In this document: positions 25,905-34,095 of the stretch, one piece after another | Layout of the letters: every line of letters begins with the position of its first letter | How positions within the stretch are numbered: position 1 is the stretch's first letter | Assembly (NCBI GenBank): GCA_964405835.1 | Contig: CAYOPN010000004.1 | Span: 4,459-68,458, forward strand | Origin: JAJVIP01 sp964405835 | GTDB lineage: Bacteria; Elusimicrobiota; Elusimicrobia; F11 | Reading direction: 5' to 3' | DNA: 64,000 nucleotides | Translations under genes and position numbers: made by a program | The notes under the pieces: generated by a model | Told to the model about the DNA's origin: nothing | What the model saw: the letters and a program-made list of their open reading frames with translations, nothing else | Database searches by the model: none

Positions 25905-27097
25905 AAAACACTTATCCCTTTGCCCGTCGGACGCAGCGCATGCGCGCGTCCATCATACGCGAAATTCTGAAAGTCTCGTCGAAACCCGGCATCATTTCGT
26001 TCGCAGGAGGATTGCCGGCACCCGAAACGTTCCCGCTGGATAAATTCGAACAGGCCATGAGCACAGCGTTGCGTCAGGACGGCGCACGGGCGCTCCAATA
26101 CATGGTCACCGAAGGACTTCGCCCCTTAAAGGAATATCTCTGCGGCTGGCTCGAAAAACAGGGCATCCACGCCACGCCGGACGCCATGCTCATGACGCAC
26201 GGCTCTCAACAGGCGCTCGAACTGCTCGGAAAGATCTACATCAACCCCGGCGATTCCATCCTGGTCGAAGACCCGACCTATCTCGGCGCCATCCAGTCGT
26301 TCAACACGTTCGAAACCAAATACGTGACCGTGCCCATGGATGAATCCGGAATGCAACCGGAGGCGCTTGAGAAAGCGCTGAAAAAGCATCCGCATGTCCG
26401 TTTTATTTACGTGGTGCCCACGTTCCATAATCCGGCCGGGTCCACCATGTCGCTGGAACGTCGCCAAGCGCTTGTACGCATCGCCCACAAACATGGCGTG
26501 CCCATCCTGGAAGATGATCCCTATGGTCTCTTGCGTTTCAAAGGAAAGGCGCTGCCGTCGCTCTACGCGCTCGCAAAAGGAAAAGGCGTCATCTACATGT
26601 CGACGTTTTCAAAGCTGCTTTCGCCGGGCATCCGGCTCGGTTTTGTCATCGGGGACAAAGACGTGATCAACCAATTGGTCCTTGCCAAGCAACCCACGGA
26701 CCTTCAAACCAACTCGCTGATCCAATACGCGGTGTACCACTATTGCAAAGCGGGGCACCTGGAAACGCATTTACCGGTCATCATCAAAGACTACACGCAT
26801 CGCGCTCAGGTGATGCTCGATGCCATCCGTCGTTATTTCCCGCCGGAGGTAAAGTTCATCGAACCCGAAGGCGGGATGTTCGTGTGGTGCACGCTTCCGA
26901 AAGGCATCAAATCAGCGGACGTATTTAAAAAAGCGCTCAAGAACGGCGTGGCGTTCGTGGACGGAAGCGTTTTCTTCGCGAACGGCGGAGGGGAGAACAC
27001 GTTGCGGCTTAATTTCACAAACTCGACCGATGAAATGATCCGCACCGGCATCCAAAAGCTGGGCCAAGTGATCGGGAGTTTTCTAGGTAAGAAGTAA
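25901..27097 (+). CDS. PLP-dependent aminotransferase, 2-aminoadipate/LysN-like
   Basis: A 398-residue fold-type I aminotransferase of the subgroup related to LysN and to the aminotransferase half of MocR regulators. Motifs: FAGGLPAPETFP at the N-terminus, VVPTFHNPAGSTM, EDDPYGLLRF and the PLP lysine in STFSKLLSPGIRLG. Possible substrates include 2-aminoadipate, aromatic and branched-chain amino acids; the sequence alone does not decide. No DNA-binding domain is attached. It is translationally coupled to the VapC-like gene, and its 3' end overlaps the convergent 70-aa gene by 15 bp. Confidence 0.8.
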   Translation: MKNTYPFARRTQRMRASIIREILKVSSKPGIISFAGGLPAPETFPLDKFEQAMSTALRQDGARALQYMVTEGLRPLKEYLCGWLEKQGIHATPDAMLMTHGSQQALELLGKIYINPGDSILVEDPTYLGAIQSFNTFETKYVTVPMDESGMQPEALEKALKKHPHVRFIYVVPTFHNPAGSTMSLERRQALVRIAHKHGVPILEDDPYGLLRFKGKALPSLYALAKGKGVIYMSTFSKLLSPGIRLGFVIGDKDVINQLVLAKQPTDLQTNSLIQYAVYHYCKAGHLETHLPVIIKDYTHRAQVMLDAIRRYFPPEVKFIEPEGGMFVWCTLPKGIKSADVFKKALKNGVAFVDGSVFFANGGGENTLRLNFTNSTDEMIRTGIQKLGQVIGSFLGKK

Positions 27098-27295
27098 GCG
27101 GAACTCGCCGGCCGGCGTTTTTTGGAGCCGGATGCGCGGAACGTCCTCGCCCTGCCGTTTCAAATATTCCAACCGCGGCAACACCACCTGGTCGATAAAA
27201 TATTCCGGGTCTCGCATGTGCGAATCAATTTCGCCTTTCGTCCAATGGTCAAGCAAAAACCGGCGGATGTCTTTCGGACAATCGTTTAATTCCAT
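27083..27295 (-). CDS. Conserved-looking 70-aa protein
   Basis: A small acidic/basic cytoplasmic protein starting MELNDCPKDIRRFLLDHW and containing HMRDPEYFIDQVVLP. The frame is open further upstream (to 27409), but ATG 27295, overlapping the end of the DoxX-like gene, gives a sensible start. Function unknown. It appears to be the last gene of the minus-strand operon. Confidence 0.5.
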   Translation of the reverse strand: MELNDCPKDIRRFLLDHWTKGEIDSHMRDPEYFIDQVVLPRLEYLKRQGEDVPRIRLQKTPAGEFRLLLT

Positions 27296-27765
27296 TTGAT
27301 GCCCGTAAACGGAATACCGATGTCTTTTTTCTGGGACTCCGACCGGAAAGAATGCCGCGCGGACAGCGCCGTCGCCAGCAACAACAGGAAGTCGCGCCCG
27401 AATGTCCACCAGGTGGCCGCCTCGCCGCCCGTCTTAAAACAACCGCAAGCGATATTGAGACCCCTTAGCAACGCCGACGCCAGCGCCGTTTGAAAGACAA
27501 GCAGCATTGCCAAAATGAGGACGTGCGCTCCCAACACAATGCGATTGGTGACGAGCGCGATCCCGCAGAACAATTGCACCCACGGAAGCACGATGGCGAG
27601 CGGATTGATCGCCCACGTCGGAAGTACTTTGTAGTTGTAAATCTGCTGCGCGAACGCGCCCGGGGAAACGATCTTGTAATAACTGGCCGCGATGAACAGG
27701 ATCCCGATACCGATGCGGAGCACGTCGTAAAGCGAGAAGGGGAGGTTCAGGTATTTAGTTTTCAA
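27286..27765 (-). CDS. DoxX/MauE-like membrane protein
   Basis: About 159 residues with four predicted membrane segments (starting near YDVLRIGIGILFIAASYYKI) and the DoxX/MauE pattern KIVSPGAFAQQIYNYKVLP. A CGC pair (NIACGCFKTGG) lies in a loop between the third and fourth segments, as in MauE-type proteins linked to thiol chemistry. The frame is open to 27897; TTG 27765, which overlaps the rhodanese stop, is the likeliest start, with ATG 27804 possible. It lies with rhodanese and DUF1573 genes, suggesting a redox or sulfur role in the envelope. Confidence 0.65.
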   Translation of the reverse strand: MKTKYLNLPFSLYDVLRIGIGILFIAASYYKIVSPGAFAQQIYNYKVLPTWAINPLAIVLPWVQLFCGIALVTNRIVLGAHVLILAMLLVFQTALASALLRGLNIACGCFKTGGEAATWWTFGRDFLLLLATALSARHSFRSESQKKDIGIPFTGIKWN

Positions 27766-28345
27766 TTGGAAGCCCCGCCTGCTGCCATTCCGGATAACCG
27801 CCATAAAAAATCCGGATGTTCGTGTAGCCGGACGTCTGCAACTCGCGTCCCAAAAAGAAACTGAGTTCACAACCGATGCCCTCGCAGTAAATAACAATGG
27901 GACTTTCGGCCGTCAGGCCTTCCAGCGCCGCTTGTTGATGGGCGTCCATTTCATAATAAGGAAGGTTGCGGCTGCCGGGAATGCGGCCCGCCTTGAATTC
28001 GTCGACGGACCGAGCGTCGAGGATCAGCGCCGTTTTTTTCTGCTGGATCTCGATGACCTCGGCGAGCGGAACAAACCCCGGATCATCGGGTCGGGCCATC
28101 ATTTTGTAGGCGTCTTCAGCGGACGTGGAAGAGGTCGGCCAGCGGCCGTTCCATGATATGCCATGGGGCGCCAGCTGACGTAAAAACGCCGCCGGCAATG
28201 CCAGCCCGATGAGAAAGACGGATTGGAGCGCAGCGACGCGGATGTTACTTCTCCGGCTTTTTTTCCGGGTTAGGGACCGGAGCGGGAGCCGGCGCCATGG
28301 TAGCGCGCTTGATGGGTGGCGGCGGGTTTCCCGTGCGGATGGCAA
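27755..28345 (-). CDS. Rhodanese-domain protein with N-terminal membrane anchor
   Basis: One rhodanese domain (ALILDARSVDEFKAGRIPGSRNLP at its start, active-site loop YCEGIGCELS with the cysteine) follows a hydrophobic segment (VAALQSVFLIGLALPAAFL). The domain would face the periplasm. The only ATG in frame is at 28345, giving a 101-bp overlap with DUF1573. Near the DUF1573 stop a GGAG sits at the right distance from a non-standard ATC codon, so the true start is unclear. Members move sulfane sulfur or act as thiol-redox partners. Confidence 0.65.
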   Translation of the reverse strand: MPSARETRRHPSSALPWRRLPLRSLTRKKSRRSNIRVAALQSVFLIGLALPAAFLRQLAPHGISWNGRWPTSSTSAEDAYKMMARPDDPGFVPLAEVIEIQQKKTALILDARSVDEFKAGRIPGSRNLPYYEMDAHQQAALEGLTAESPIVIYCEGIGCELSFFLGRELQTSGYTNIRIFYGGYPEWQQAGLPIEN

Positions 28346-29012
28346 GCGTCACACGCGATGTTTCGGTTTCGCTGCGCGCTTCGAGCGTGACGGACGTGTC
28401 CTTGGTTTCGCTAAACGGCGAGTTCACGCTGATCTCCACCGGCAAGGACGCGCCCGCTTTCAAAACACCCGCGGAAAATTTAACGGAGGCCCATGCGGCC
28501 GGCGCTTGGACGATGGCCAACGTGACGTCTTTATCGCTCTTGTTCTGAATAGTGATGGTTTTCTTTTTTCCCTTTGTGTCGGGCTCAAAGCTCGCGATGC
28601 CGTCGCCATCCGGAATTATTTTTGCCGCGGGATCCAGAACATAGCCTTTCAATATCACGTCGTATTCCGCGCCGCCGGCTTCGGTCTTCACCTTCGTGGC
28701 TTTGGAAAAACCGGTCCTGGCGTATCCACGGGTATTAAATGTGAGACCAACCTTTGTTTCTTGGTTGGAGGTCAAATTGCCCGGAGTGAATTGGGAGGCG
28801 GTGCACCCGCATGTCGGCTGGACGCTGGTTATGGGGATCAGCTCTGTGCCGGTGTTGCGGATCGTGAATTCGGCGGTGATTTTGGAATTATCGGGGCACC
28901 AGCCGAAATCAAATTCGGTGGGCGTGATAACCAGAGACTGGGGGGAGAACGCGAAAGCGGGTACGGATAACAGCGCGACGGTCAAAATCAACATGCGACG
29001 GACAAGGGACAT
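28245..29012 (-). CDS. DUF1573 exported protein
   Basis: A 255-residue protein with a signal peptide (cleaved near AFAF) and a DUF1573 Ig-like domain: TEFDFGWCPD, then FTIRNTGTELIPITSVQPTCGCTA, the hallmark N-T-G...CGCT signature. A proline/lysine-rich tail follows. AGGAGG lies ahead of the ATG. The NamZ-like stop is 28 bp upstream, so it is likely co-transcribed with the peptidoglycan salvage genes. The biochemical role of the family is unknown. Confidence 0.8.
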   Translation of the reverse strand: MSLVRRMLILTVALLSVPAFAFSPQSLVITPTEFDFGWCPDNSKITAEFTIRNTGTELIPITSVQPTCGCTASQFTPGNLTSNQETKVGLTFNTRGYARTGFSKATKVKTEAGGAEYDVILKGYVLDPAAKIIPDGDGIASFEPDTKGKKKTITIQNKSDKDVTLAIVQAPAAWASVKFSAGVLKAGASLPVEISVNSPFSETKDTSVTLEARSETETSRVTLAIRTGNPPPPIKRATMAPAPAPVPNPEKKPEK

Positions 29013-29040
29013 GTGTTTCCTCCTGAAAATAACGGCAATC

Positions 29041-30330
29041 TTAGTAAAGAATGAACGGGATAATTTGTTCCCGGAACGCGGCCAACCCCGATTCGTAATA
29101 CGCGAACAGCTCTTCGGCGCTTATTTTTCCTTCGGACGCTTCACGCAGTTTGTTGGAACCGCTCACAACGCGCACCTCGTCCCATTCGGGTTTGAAATCT
29201 TTGGGGTTCGACTTGTGAAGAAACAAAAACGCGCGCGCAAATATCTGGAACGGGCGGATGGTCTCGCGGTCGGTGACGATCAATCGCACGCCGTGGCAAA
29301 CCTCCCCCGCGTAGACGTCCTTCTCCGGCGTGAACTCGACAATTTCAAAAAGAACGCCGGGAAAATTCTGTTCGCGCAGATACGCGCACAGCGCCTTGGC
29401 GTTGATCCATGGCGCGCCGAACAGCTCAAACGGCGTCTCCGTGCCGCGGCCGACGGCCACGTTGGTGGCCTCAAACGCGCCGATGCCGGGGTATAACAAC
29501 GCCGCCGTCAACGACCGGATGTTGGGAGACGGGTTGATGAAAGCGAGGCCGGTTTGGTCGTACCAGTCGGTCCGCTTCCAGCCTTTCATCCGCACCACAT
29601 GCAAGTCGGCCTTCACGCCGCGGACCTTGTTGAACCAAAGCGCCAATTCTCCGACGGTAAAACCATGGCGGACCGGGACCTCAAAATATCCGGTCATGCG
29701 CCGAATTTCCGGATCCAGGATGCCTCCTTCAATAATATCGCCCCGCACCGGATTCGGCCGGTCCAGCACAACAAACCGCAGTTTTTTCTCGGCCGCCGCT
29801 TCCATCGCCATGCCCATCGTGGTGATGTACGTGTAAAAACGCGTGCCGATGTCTTGAATATCGAAAACGATGGTGTTCACATTTTTCAGCATCTTCGCGG
29901 TGGGACGCGTCGTCGGGCCATAGAGGCTGTATATCGGCAGCTTGGTCTTCGGGTCAATCCAATCGATGACGGTCTGGCCGTGGTCCGCCTTGCCGCGAAA
30001 TCCATGTTCCGGTGTGAGCACGCAGACCAGTTTCACGTTGGGCGCCGCGCGCAGAATGTCGATGGTGGAATCGCCGTCGCGATCAACGCCGGTATGGTTG
30101 GTAATCAGCGCCACGCTCCGCCCTTTTAACGGCTCAAAGTCGAGCCGCTCCAACTCGTCGATGCCCAATGAAACTTGAGCAAAAACCGGTCCAGCTAACA
30201 CCATCATTCCGAAAAATATCGTCGTTCCGAAGAACATCGTCATCCCGGCGAAAGCCGGGATCCAGGTCTTAAACATCAGGCAAAGGACTGGGCCCCGGCT
30301 TTCGCCGGGGTGACGGGTGTGTTGTTTCAT
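29041..30330 (-). CDS. DUF1343/NamZ-like exo-beta-N-acetylmuramidase, exported
   Basis: A 429-residue DUF1343 protein (family motifs NHTGVDRDGD, TPEHGFRGKADHG and FDIQDIGTRFYTY). NamZ of Bacillus, a founding member, removes MurNAc from peptidoglycan fragments; the neighbours anmK, murQ and nagZ support that role. ATG 30330 overlaps the symporter stop (ATGA) and has AAGGA upstream. The signal peptide is unusually long (cleavage likely after A51): residues 6-31 are encoded by palindromic repeat copy 3, and residues about 32-43 by a tandem 18-bp duplication. Confidence 0.85.
   Translation of the reverse strand: MKQHTRHPGESRGPVLCLMFKTWIPAFAGMTMFFGTTIFFGMMVLAGPVFAQVSLGIDELERLDFEPLKGRSVALITNHTGVDRDGDSTIDILRAAPNVKLVCVLTPEHGFRGKADHGQTVIDWIDPKTKLPIYSLYGPTTRPTAKMLKNVNTIVFDIQDIGTRFYTYITTMGMAMEAAAEKKLRFVVLDRPNPVRGDIIEGGILDPEIRRMTGYFEVPVRHGFTVGELALWFNKVRGVKADLHVVRMKGWKRTDWYDQTGLAFINPSPNIRSLTAALLYPGIGAFEATNVAVGRGTETPFELFGAPWINAKALCAYLREQNFPGVLFEIVEFTPEKDVYAGEVCHGVRLIVTDRETIRPFQIFARAFLFLHKSNPKDFKPEWDEVRVVSGSNKLREASEGKISAEELFAYYESGLAAFREQIIPFILY
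30205..30240. repeat. Tandem 18-bp duplication in the NamZ signal-peptide region
   Basis: Units at 30205-30222 and 30223-30240 match at 15 of 18 bases, and a further partial match begins at 30241 inside the adjacent palindromic element. On the coding strand the units encode the six-residue near-repeats TMFFGT and TIFFGM. This looks like slippage at the element edge. Confidence 0.75.
30238..30315 (+). repeat. REP-like palindromic element, copy 3 (78 bp), translated in NamZ
   Basis: Differs by one base from copy 4 at 37605-37682. Being 78 bp (26 codons) it is read straight through on the minus strand as residues 6-31 of the NamZ-like protein, including MFKTWIPAFAGMT. Confidence 0.9.
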
Positions 30331-31751
30331 ATTTTTTCCTTATCCATGACCGGCGCCAATAACCGCGCGAGCGCCATGGTTCCAAACGTCCCGATGAGAA
30401 CGAGCCACGTCCATCCGACGTTCACGACTTTTTTCTCGGTCAATATCAACAGCGTGAAGTTGAGGACGGCCATGAACACCATCGCCACGATGTTCGCGCG
30501 GTTGCTTTTCACTTTTGTCAAAAGCCCCAGCAGGAAAACTCCGAGCAATGAACCAAACGTAACGCCGCCGATTTTAAATGCGAGCCACAAAAAGCCGCTC
30601 AAGAAACTGAACGAATAGGCGAGGACCGCCAAAATCACGCCGAACACGAACACCATCACGCGCGCAACCTTCAAATAATGTTGGTCTGTTTCGTCTTTAC
30701 GTATGAGCGGCCGGTAGAAATCGGTGACAAAGGAGGCCGTAAGGGAACCCAGCGGTGAATCGATGCTCGCCATGACAACCGCGGCAAGCACGAGCCCGCG
30801 CAACAATTCCGGCATTTGCGTGCTCGCGAAGAAGGGGAAAATATCGTCGGGTTTGGCCGGCAGCGCCGCGCCCGCGTGCTGTTGATAGAACACGAACAAC
30901 CCCGCCCCGATAATTAGATGAAGCGACATCACAAATAGCCCGACGATCGGCGTGGCCAGCGTGGCCTTCTGCGATTGTTTGCGCGTTTCCAGCGTCAGCA
31001 AACGCTGCATGAGTTCATGGTCCGTTCCATAAGCGGCCATCGAACCGAAGAACCCGTTGAGGATGGCGAGCCACCAGATGTTCGCGGAGCCGGGCGTGGT
31101 GTTGATGATGTCGAGCTTGCCGGCCGCGTTCGCCGCCGAAAAAATGCCCATGAAGCCACCGTCAATCGCGCCACTCAAAAACCACAACGTGCCAAGGGCC
31201 GCTATAACGAAGGACGCGGTCTGCCAGACGCCGGTCCAGATGACGGCCTTCACACCGCCCCAACTAATGTAGAGCATCGAAGCAATCGAGAAAATAATGA
31301 TGGTCGCGACGAGATTCCAGCCCATGAGCACCGACACCGCGGTCGCGGCCACGGTGAGCCGCACGCCCGAACCCAAGAGCCGCGTCACAAAAAAGAACGC
31401 GGTGCCCGCGTATTGCGTTTCGGAGCCGAAGCGGTGCTTCAGAAATTCGTAAATGGTCGTGCAGTTGAACTTGTAGAAGGCCGGTATAAAAAAGAACGCG
31501 AGTGCGATGCGCGATGCGAACGAACCGATGAAAAACTGCAGATACTCCCAGTTCTCTTTGTAAGCGGTGGCCGGCACCGAGATGATGGTGACCGCCGAAA
31601 TTTCGGTGGCGACGAAGGACAAACAGGCCGCCCACATGGGGATTTTTCTGTTTCCAAGAAAGAAGGACTGCGTGGAATTTTCGTCGCGACCCATCCAGAA
31701 ACCGATCCCAAACAAAATTGCGACCGAAATGCCGACCACCAAATAATTCAT
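30327..31751 (-). CDS. Sodium:solute symporter (SSF family)
   Basis: A 474-residue membrane protein with about 13 hydrophobic segments. SSF-type features include the early SFVATEISAVTIISVPATAY segment and GFWMGRD near the start. It overlaps anmK upstream and the NamZ-like gene downstream by ATGA on both sides, so it is tightly coupled to muropeptide-sugar genes. The substrate is therefore probably MurNAc, anhydro-MurNAc or a related sugar taken up with sodium; this is inferred from context only. Confidence 0.8.
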   Translation of the reverse strand: MNYLVVGISVAILFGIGFWMGRDENSTQSFFLGNRKIPMWAACLSFVATEISAVTIISVPATAYKENWEYLQFFIGSFASRIALAFFFIPAFYKFNCTTIYEFLKHRFGSETQYAGTAFFFVTRLLGSGVRLTVAATAVSVLMGWNLVATIIIFSIASMLYISWGGVKAVIWTGVWQTASFVIAALGTLWFLSGAIDGGFMGIFSAANAAGKLDIINTTPGSANIWWLAILNGFFGSMAAYGTDHELMQRLLTLETRKQSQKATLATPIVGLFVMSLHLIIGAGLFVFYQQHAGAALPAKPDDIFPFFASTQMPELLRGLVLAAVVMASIDSPLGSLTASFVTDFYRPLIRKDETDQHYLKVARVMVFVFGVILAVLAYSFSFLSGFLWLAFKIGGVTFGSLLGVFLLGLLTKVKSNRANIVAMVFMAVLNFTLLILTEKKVVNVGWTWLVLIGTFGTMALARLLAPVMDKEKI

Positions 31752-32896
31752 GGGCGCGTGATGGACCCAAGCACGCGCGCGTGTTTGGCGCCGGTGCCGG
31801 AGGGGAGATGGTTGACTTGATGATGCAGACAGCGCAACCCGAAGAACGCGAACGCCAGCGGCTCTTTCGCCTGGGCGGGAAGTCCGGCCTGTCCGCCGAG
31901 CAGGCGGGTTGACTCAATTGATTTGACCGGGATCGGCGCGAACAAACATTCCAATTTCTTCATGAGCGTCTTGTTGTGCACGCCGCCCCCCGACACCACG
32001 AGTTCTTCAATCGGATAATTATTGAAGATGTGGTCGCGAAAACTTTCCTGGATCGTGATGCAGGTAAAATAATTCAGTGTGGCCAACGCGTCGGCCGGGT
32101 GCGACGTGATCATCGCGCCCAGATGTTCCCTGAGAAATTGTTCGTTGAAGATTTCGGGGCCGGTCGATTTCGGCGGCAGCTTCTTAAAAAATGGATGCGC
32201 GATCATTTTCTGAATGGCCGGCATGTTGATCGCGCCCTGTTTCGCGAAATGGCCGTTCTTGTCGAACGATTCTTTTCCATGCGTGATCTGCCGCACCGCC
32301 ATGTCCATCAAACAATTGGCGGGGCCTGTATCGAACGCAAGAGGTGACGCGATACCCTTGCCGACCACGGTCACGTTCGCGATTCCGCCCAAGTTGAGCA
32401 GCGCGCGCACCGGTCCATTTCCATAGAAGAATTGGTCAAAAAACGGAATAAGCGGCGCGCCCTGGCCGCCGGCCGCGATGTCCCGCTGGCGGAAATGCGA
32501 AACCACGGGAATGCCCGTTCGTTCGGCAATGACGGCCGGATCGGCGAGCTGAAAAGTATTTTTCAACTCGTCATCGGGCCCGTGATAAATGGTTTGGCCG
32601 TGCGAGCCGATGCAAGCGACATTCTCCGGCTTCGTGTGCGTTTTTTTTAAAAGTTTCAGCGCGGCCGTCGCAAAAATTTCGCCGAGCTCGCGGTTCAGCA
32701 GCGACGCGTCCGCGGCTGAGAGATCACCGCGCTGACGGATTTTTTTAAGAATGCTGTCAGGGTAATCGACGGTCACGTCGGCGATGAATTCAAACGAGTG
32801 GTTTTTAAAGGAACCGAGCGCGGCGGACACGCCGTCGGCGGAAGTGCCGGACATGAGGCCCAGCGCGAGGGTCGAGGTCATCCGACCTGATGTCAT
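31748..32896 (-). CDS. anmK: Anhydro-N-acetylmuramic acid kinase
   Basis: A 382-residue kinase that opens and phosphorylates 1,6-anhydro-MurNAc to MurNAc-6-phosphate. Motifs: GLMSGTSADGVS at the N-terminus, IGSHGQTIYH, FDTGPANCLMD and VSGGGVHN. Start 32896 overlaps the murQ stop (ATGA); a second ATG lies five codons later. It works directly before MurQ. Confidence 0.92.
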   Translation of the reverse strand: MTSGRMTSTLALGLMSGTSADGVSAALGSFKNHSFEFIADVTVDYPDSILKKIRQRGDLSAADASLLNRELGEIFATAALKLLKKTHTKPENVACIGSHGQTIYHGPDDELKNTFQLADPAVIAERTGIPVVSHFRQRDIAAGGQGAPLIPFFDQFFYGNGPVRALLNLGGIANVTVVGKGIASPLAFDTGPANCLMDMAVRQITHGKESFDKNGHFAKQGAINMPAIQKMIAHPFFKKLPPKSTGPEIFNEQFLREHLGAMITSHPADALATLNYFTCITIQESFRDHIFNNYPIEELVVSGGGVHNKTLMKKLECLFAPIPVKSIESTRLLGGQAGLPAQAKEPLAFAFFGLRCLHHQVNHLPSGTGAKHARVLGSITRP

Positions 32897-33804
32897 TCGG
32901 TCAAGGCCGCGTGCAAATGCCCGTTCACATCGGCCAATTGCTGGACGGCTTCAGCACGGCCAATTTTTTTCTTGGCCATCAGCACAGCGACTTTCGCGTT
33001 GCCACCGGACGCCCGCAACAGTTTCGCAGCTTTTGAAGAGGGTACGCCGGCCAATTCGGATATAAGACGCGTTGCGCGCGCGGTGAGCTTGGCCGAACGC
33101 GGCTGCAAATCCACCATGCGGTTGCCATAGACTTTACCGAGCTGGATCATCGTGCCGACCGTGAGCATGTTCAAAACGAGTTTCGTGGCGGTGCCGGCCT
33201 TAAGCCGCGTGGAACCGGAGATGACTTCGGGCCCGGTTTTCACGGCAATGGTCACGTGCGCGGGGCTCATCAATTGCCCAGAGTGGCACGTCACCAAAAC
33301 AGTTTTTGCGCCGCGCTTCCGGGCGGCCGCGAGCCCCGCTTGCACAAACGGCGTGATGCCGCTCGCCGCCACGCCAATGACAACATCTTTATCGCGGACT
33401 TTACCGCGCACAAACCGTTCAGCGTCCGCGCCGCGGTCCTCCGCGCCTTCCTTCGATCGAAACACCGAGGACTTGCCGCCGGCCATCACGGCCTGGATCA
33501 GTGAGGGCGGGGTATTAAAAGTGGGGGGGCACTCCGCCGCTTCCAACACGGCCAGGCGCCCGCTCGTGCCGGCGCCCAAAATAAAAATACGGCCTCCGGA
33601 CTTGACCGCGAACAACAGAACGTGGACGGCCTTTTCAATTTGGGGGATTTGCGCGCGGACCGCGCGGGCCACGGTGGCGTCTTCGTTGTTGATGGTGCGG
33701 AGGGCTTTTCCGACGGAAAAACGGTCAATCTGGCGGGAACGGGGGTTGTTTTGCTCGGTGGGGAGCCGCGCGTAAATTGAGTGCGATTTCACGCCGGGAA
33801 ACAT
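32893..33804 (-). CDS. murQ: N-acetylmuramic acid 6-phosphate etherase
   Basis: SIS-domain enzyme that cleaves the lactyl ether of MurNAc-6-phosphate to GlcNAc-6-phosphate and D-lactate. Motifs: LPTEQNNPRSRQIDRFS at the N-terminus, GAGTSGRLAVLEAAECPPTF, and STRLKAGTATKLVLNM followed by GKVYGNRMVDLQ. The frame is open to 33930, but ATG 33804 gives a normal 303-aa protein and avoids overlap with the divergent small gene at 33871. First gene of the minus-strand salvage operon. Confidence 0.92.
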   Translation of the reverse strand: MFPGVKSHSIYARLPTEQNNPRSRQIDRFSVGKALRTINNEDATVARAVRAQIPQIEKAVHVLLFAVKSGGRIFILGAGTSGRLAVLEAAECPPTFNTPPSLIQAVMAGGKSSVFRSKEGAEDRGADAERFVRGKVRDKDVVIGVAASGITPFVQAGLAAARKRGAKTVLVTCHSGQLMSPAHVTIAVKTGPEVISGSTRLKAGTATKLVLNMLTVGTMIQLGKVYGNRMVDLQPRSAKLTARATRLISELAGVPSSKAAKLLRASGGNAKVAVLMAKKKIGRAEAVQQLADVNGHLHAALTE

Positions 33805-33870
33805 ATCAAAGTTTTTTACCGCCGCGTAAAAATCTCGAAACCTCCGCTGGACTTTGGTAGATTGTTGGTC

Positions 33871-34089
33871 ATGAAAAAAATTTGGGTCCATAAAGCCCGT
33901 TCGCTTCGTGAAGCGAATGATTTTGATCAAAAATACTATCGCAATATGTCGCCCACCGAACGATTGGATACCGTAGAGTTTCTAAGAAAAGAAGCCGATC
34001 GATTCCTACCCAACAATAATGGAAAGCACTCAAAAAGACTACGAAGAGTTATTACGATTATTAAACTGAAAAAGAAAACTTCAGAATAA
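33871..34089 (+). CDS. Small protein resembling orphan antitoxins of AbiEii-type pairs
   Basis: A 72-residue basic protein (MKKIWVHKARSLREANDF start, KYYRNMSPTERLDTVEFLR core, LRRVI tail). From memory it matches a family of short proteins usually encoded next to nucleotidyltransferase (AbiEii-like) toxins and proposed as antitoxins. No such toxin gene is adjacent: nagZ starts 7 bp after it. ATG 33871 is chosen because the longer frame overlaps murQ. Function uncertain. Confidence 0.55.
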   Translation: MKKIWVHKARSLREANDFDQKYYRNMSPTERLDTVEFLRKEADRFLPNNNGKHSKRLRRVITIIKLKKKTSE

Positions 34090-34095
34090 ATTGAT

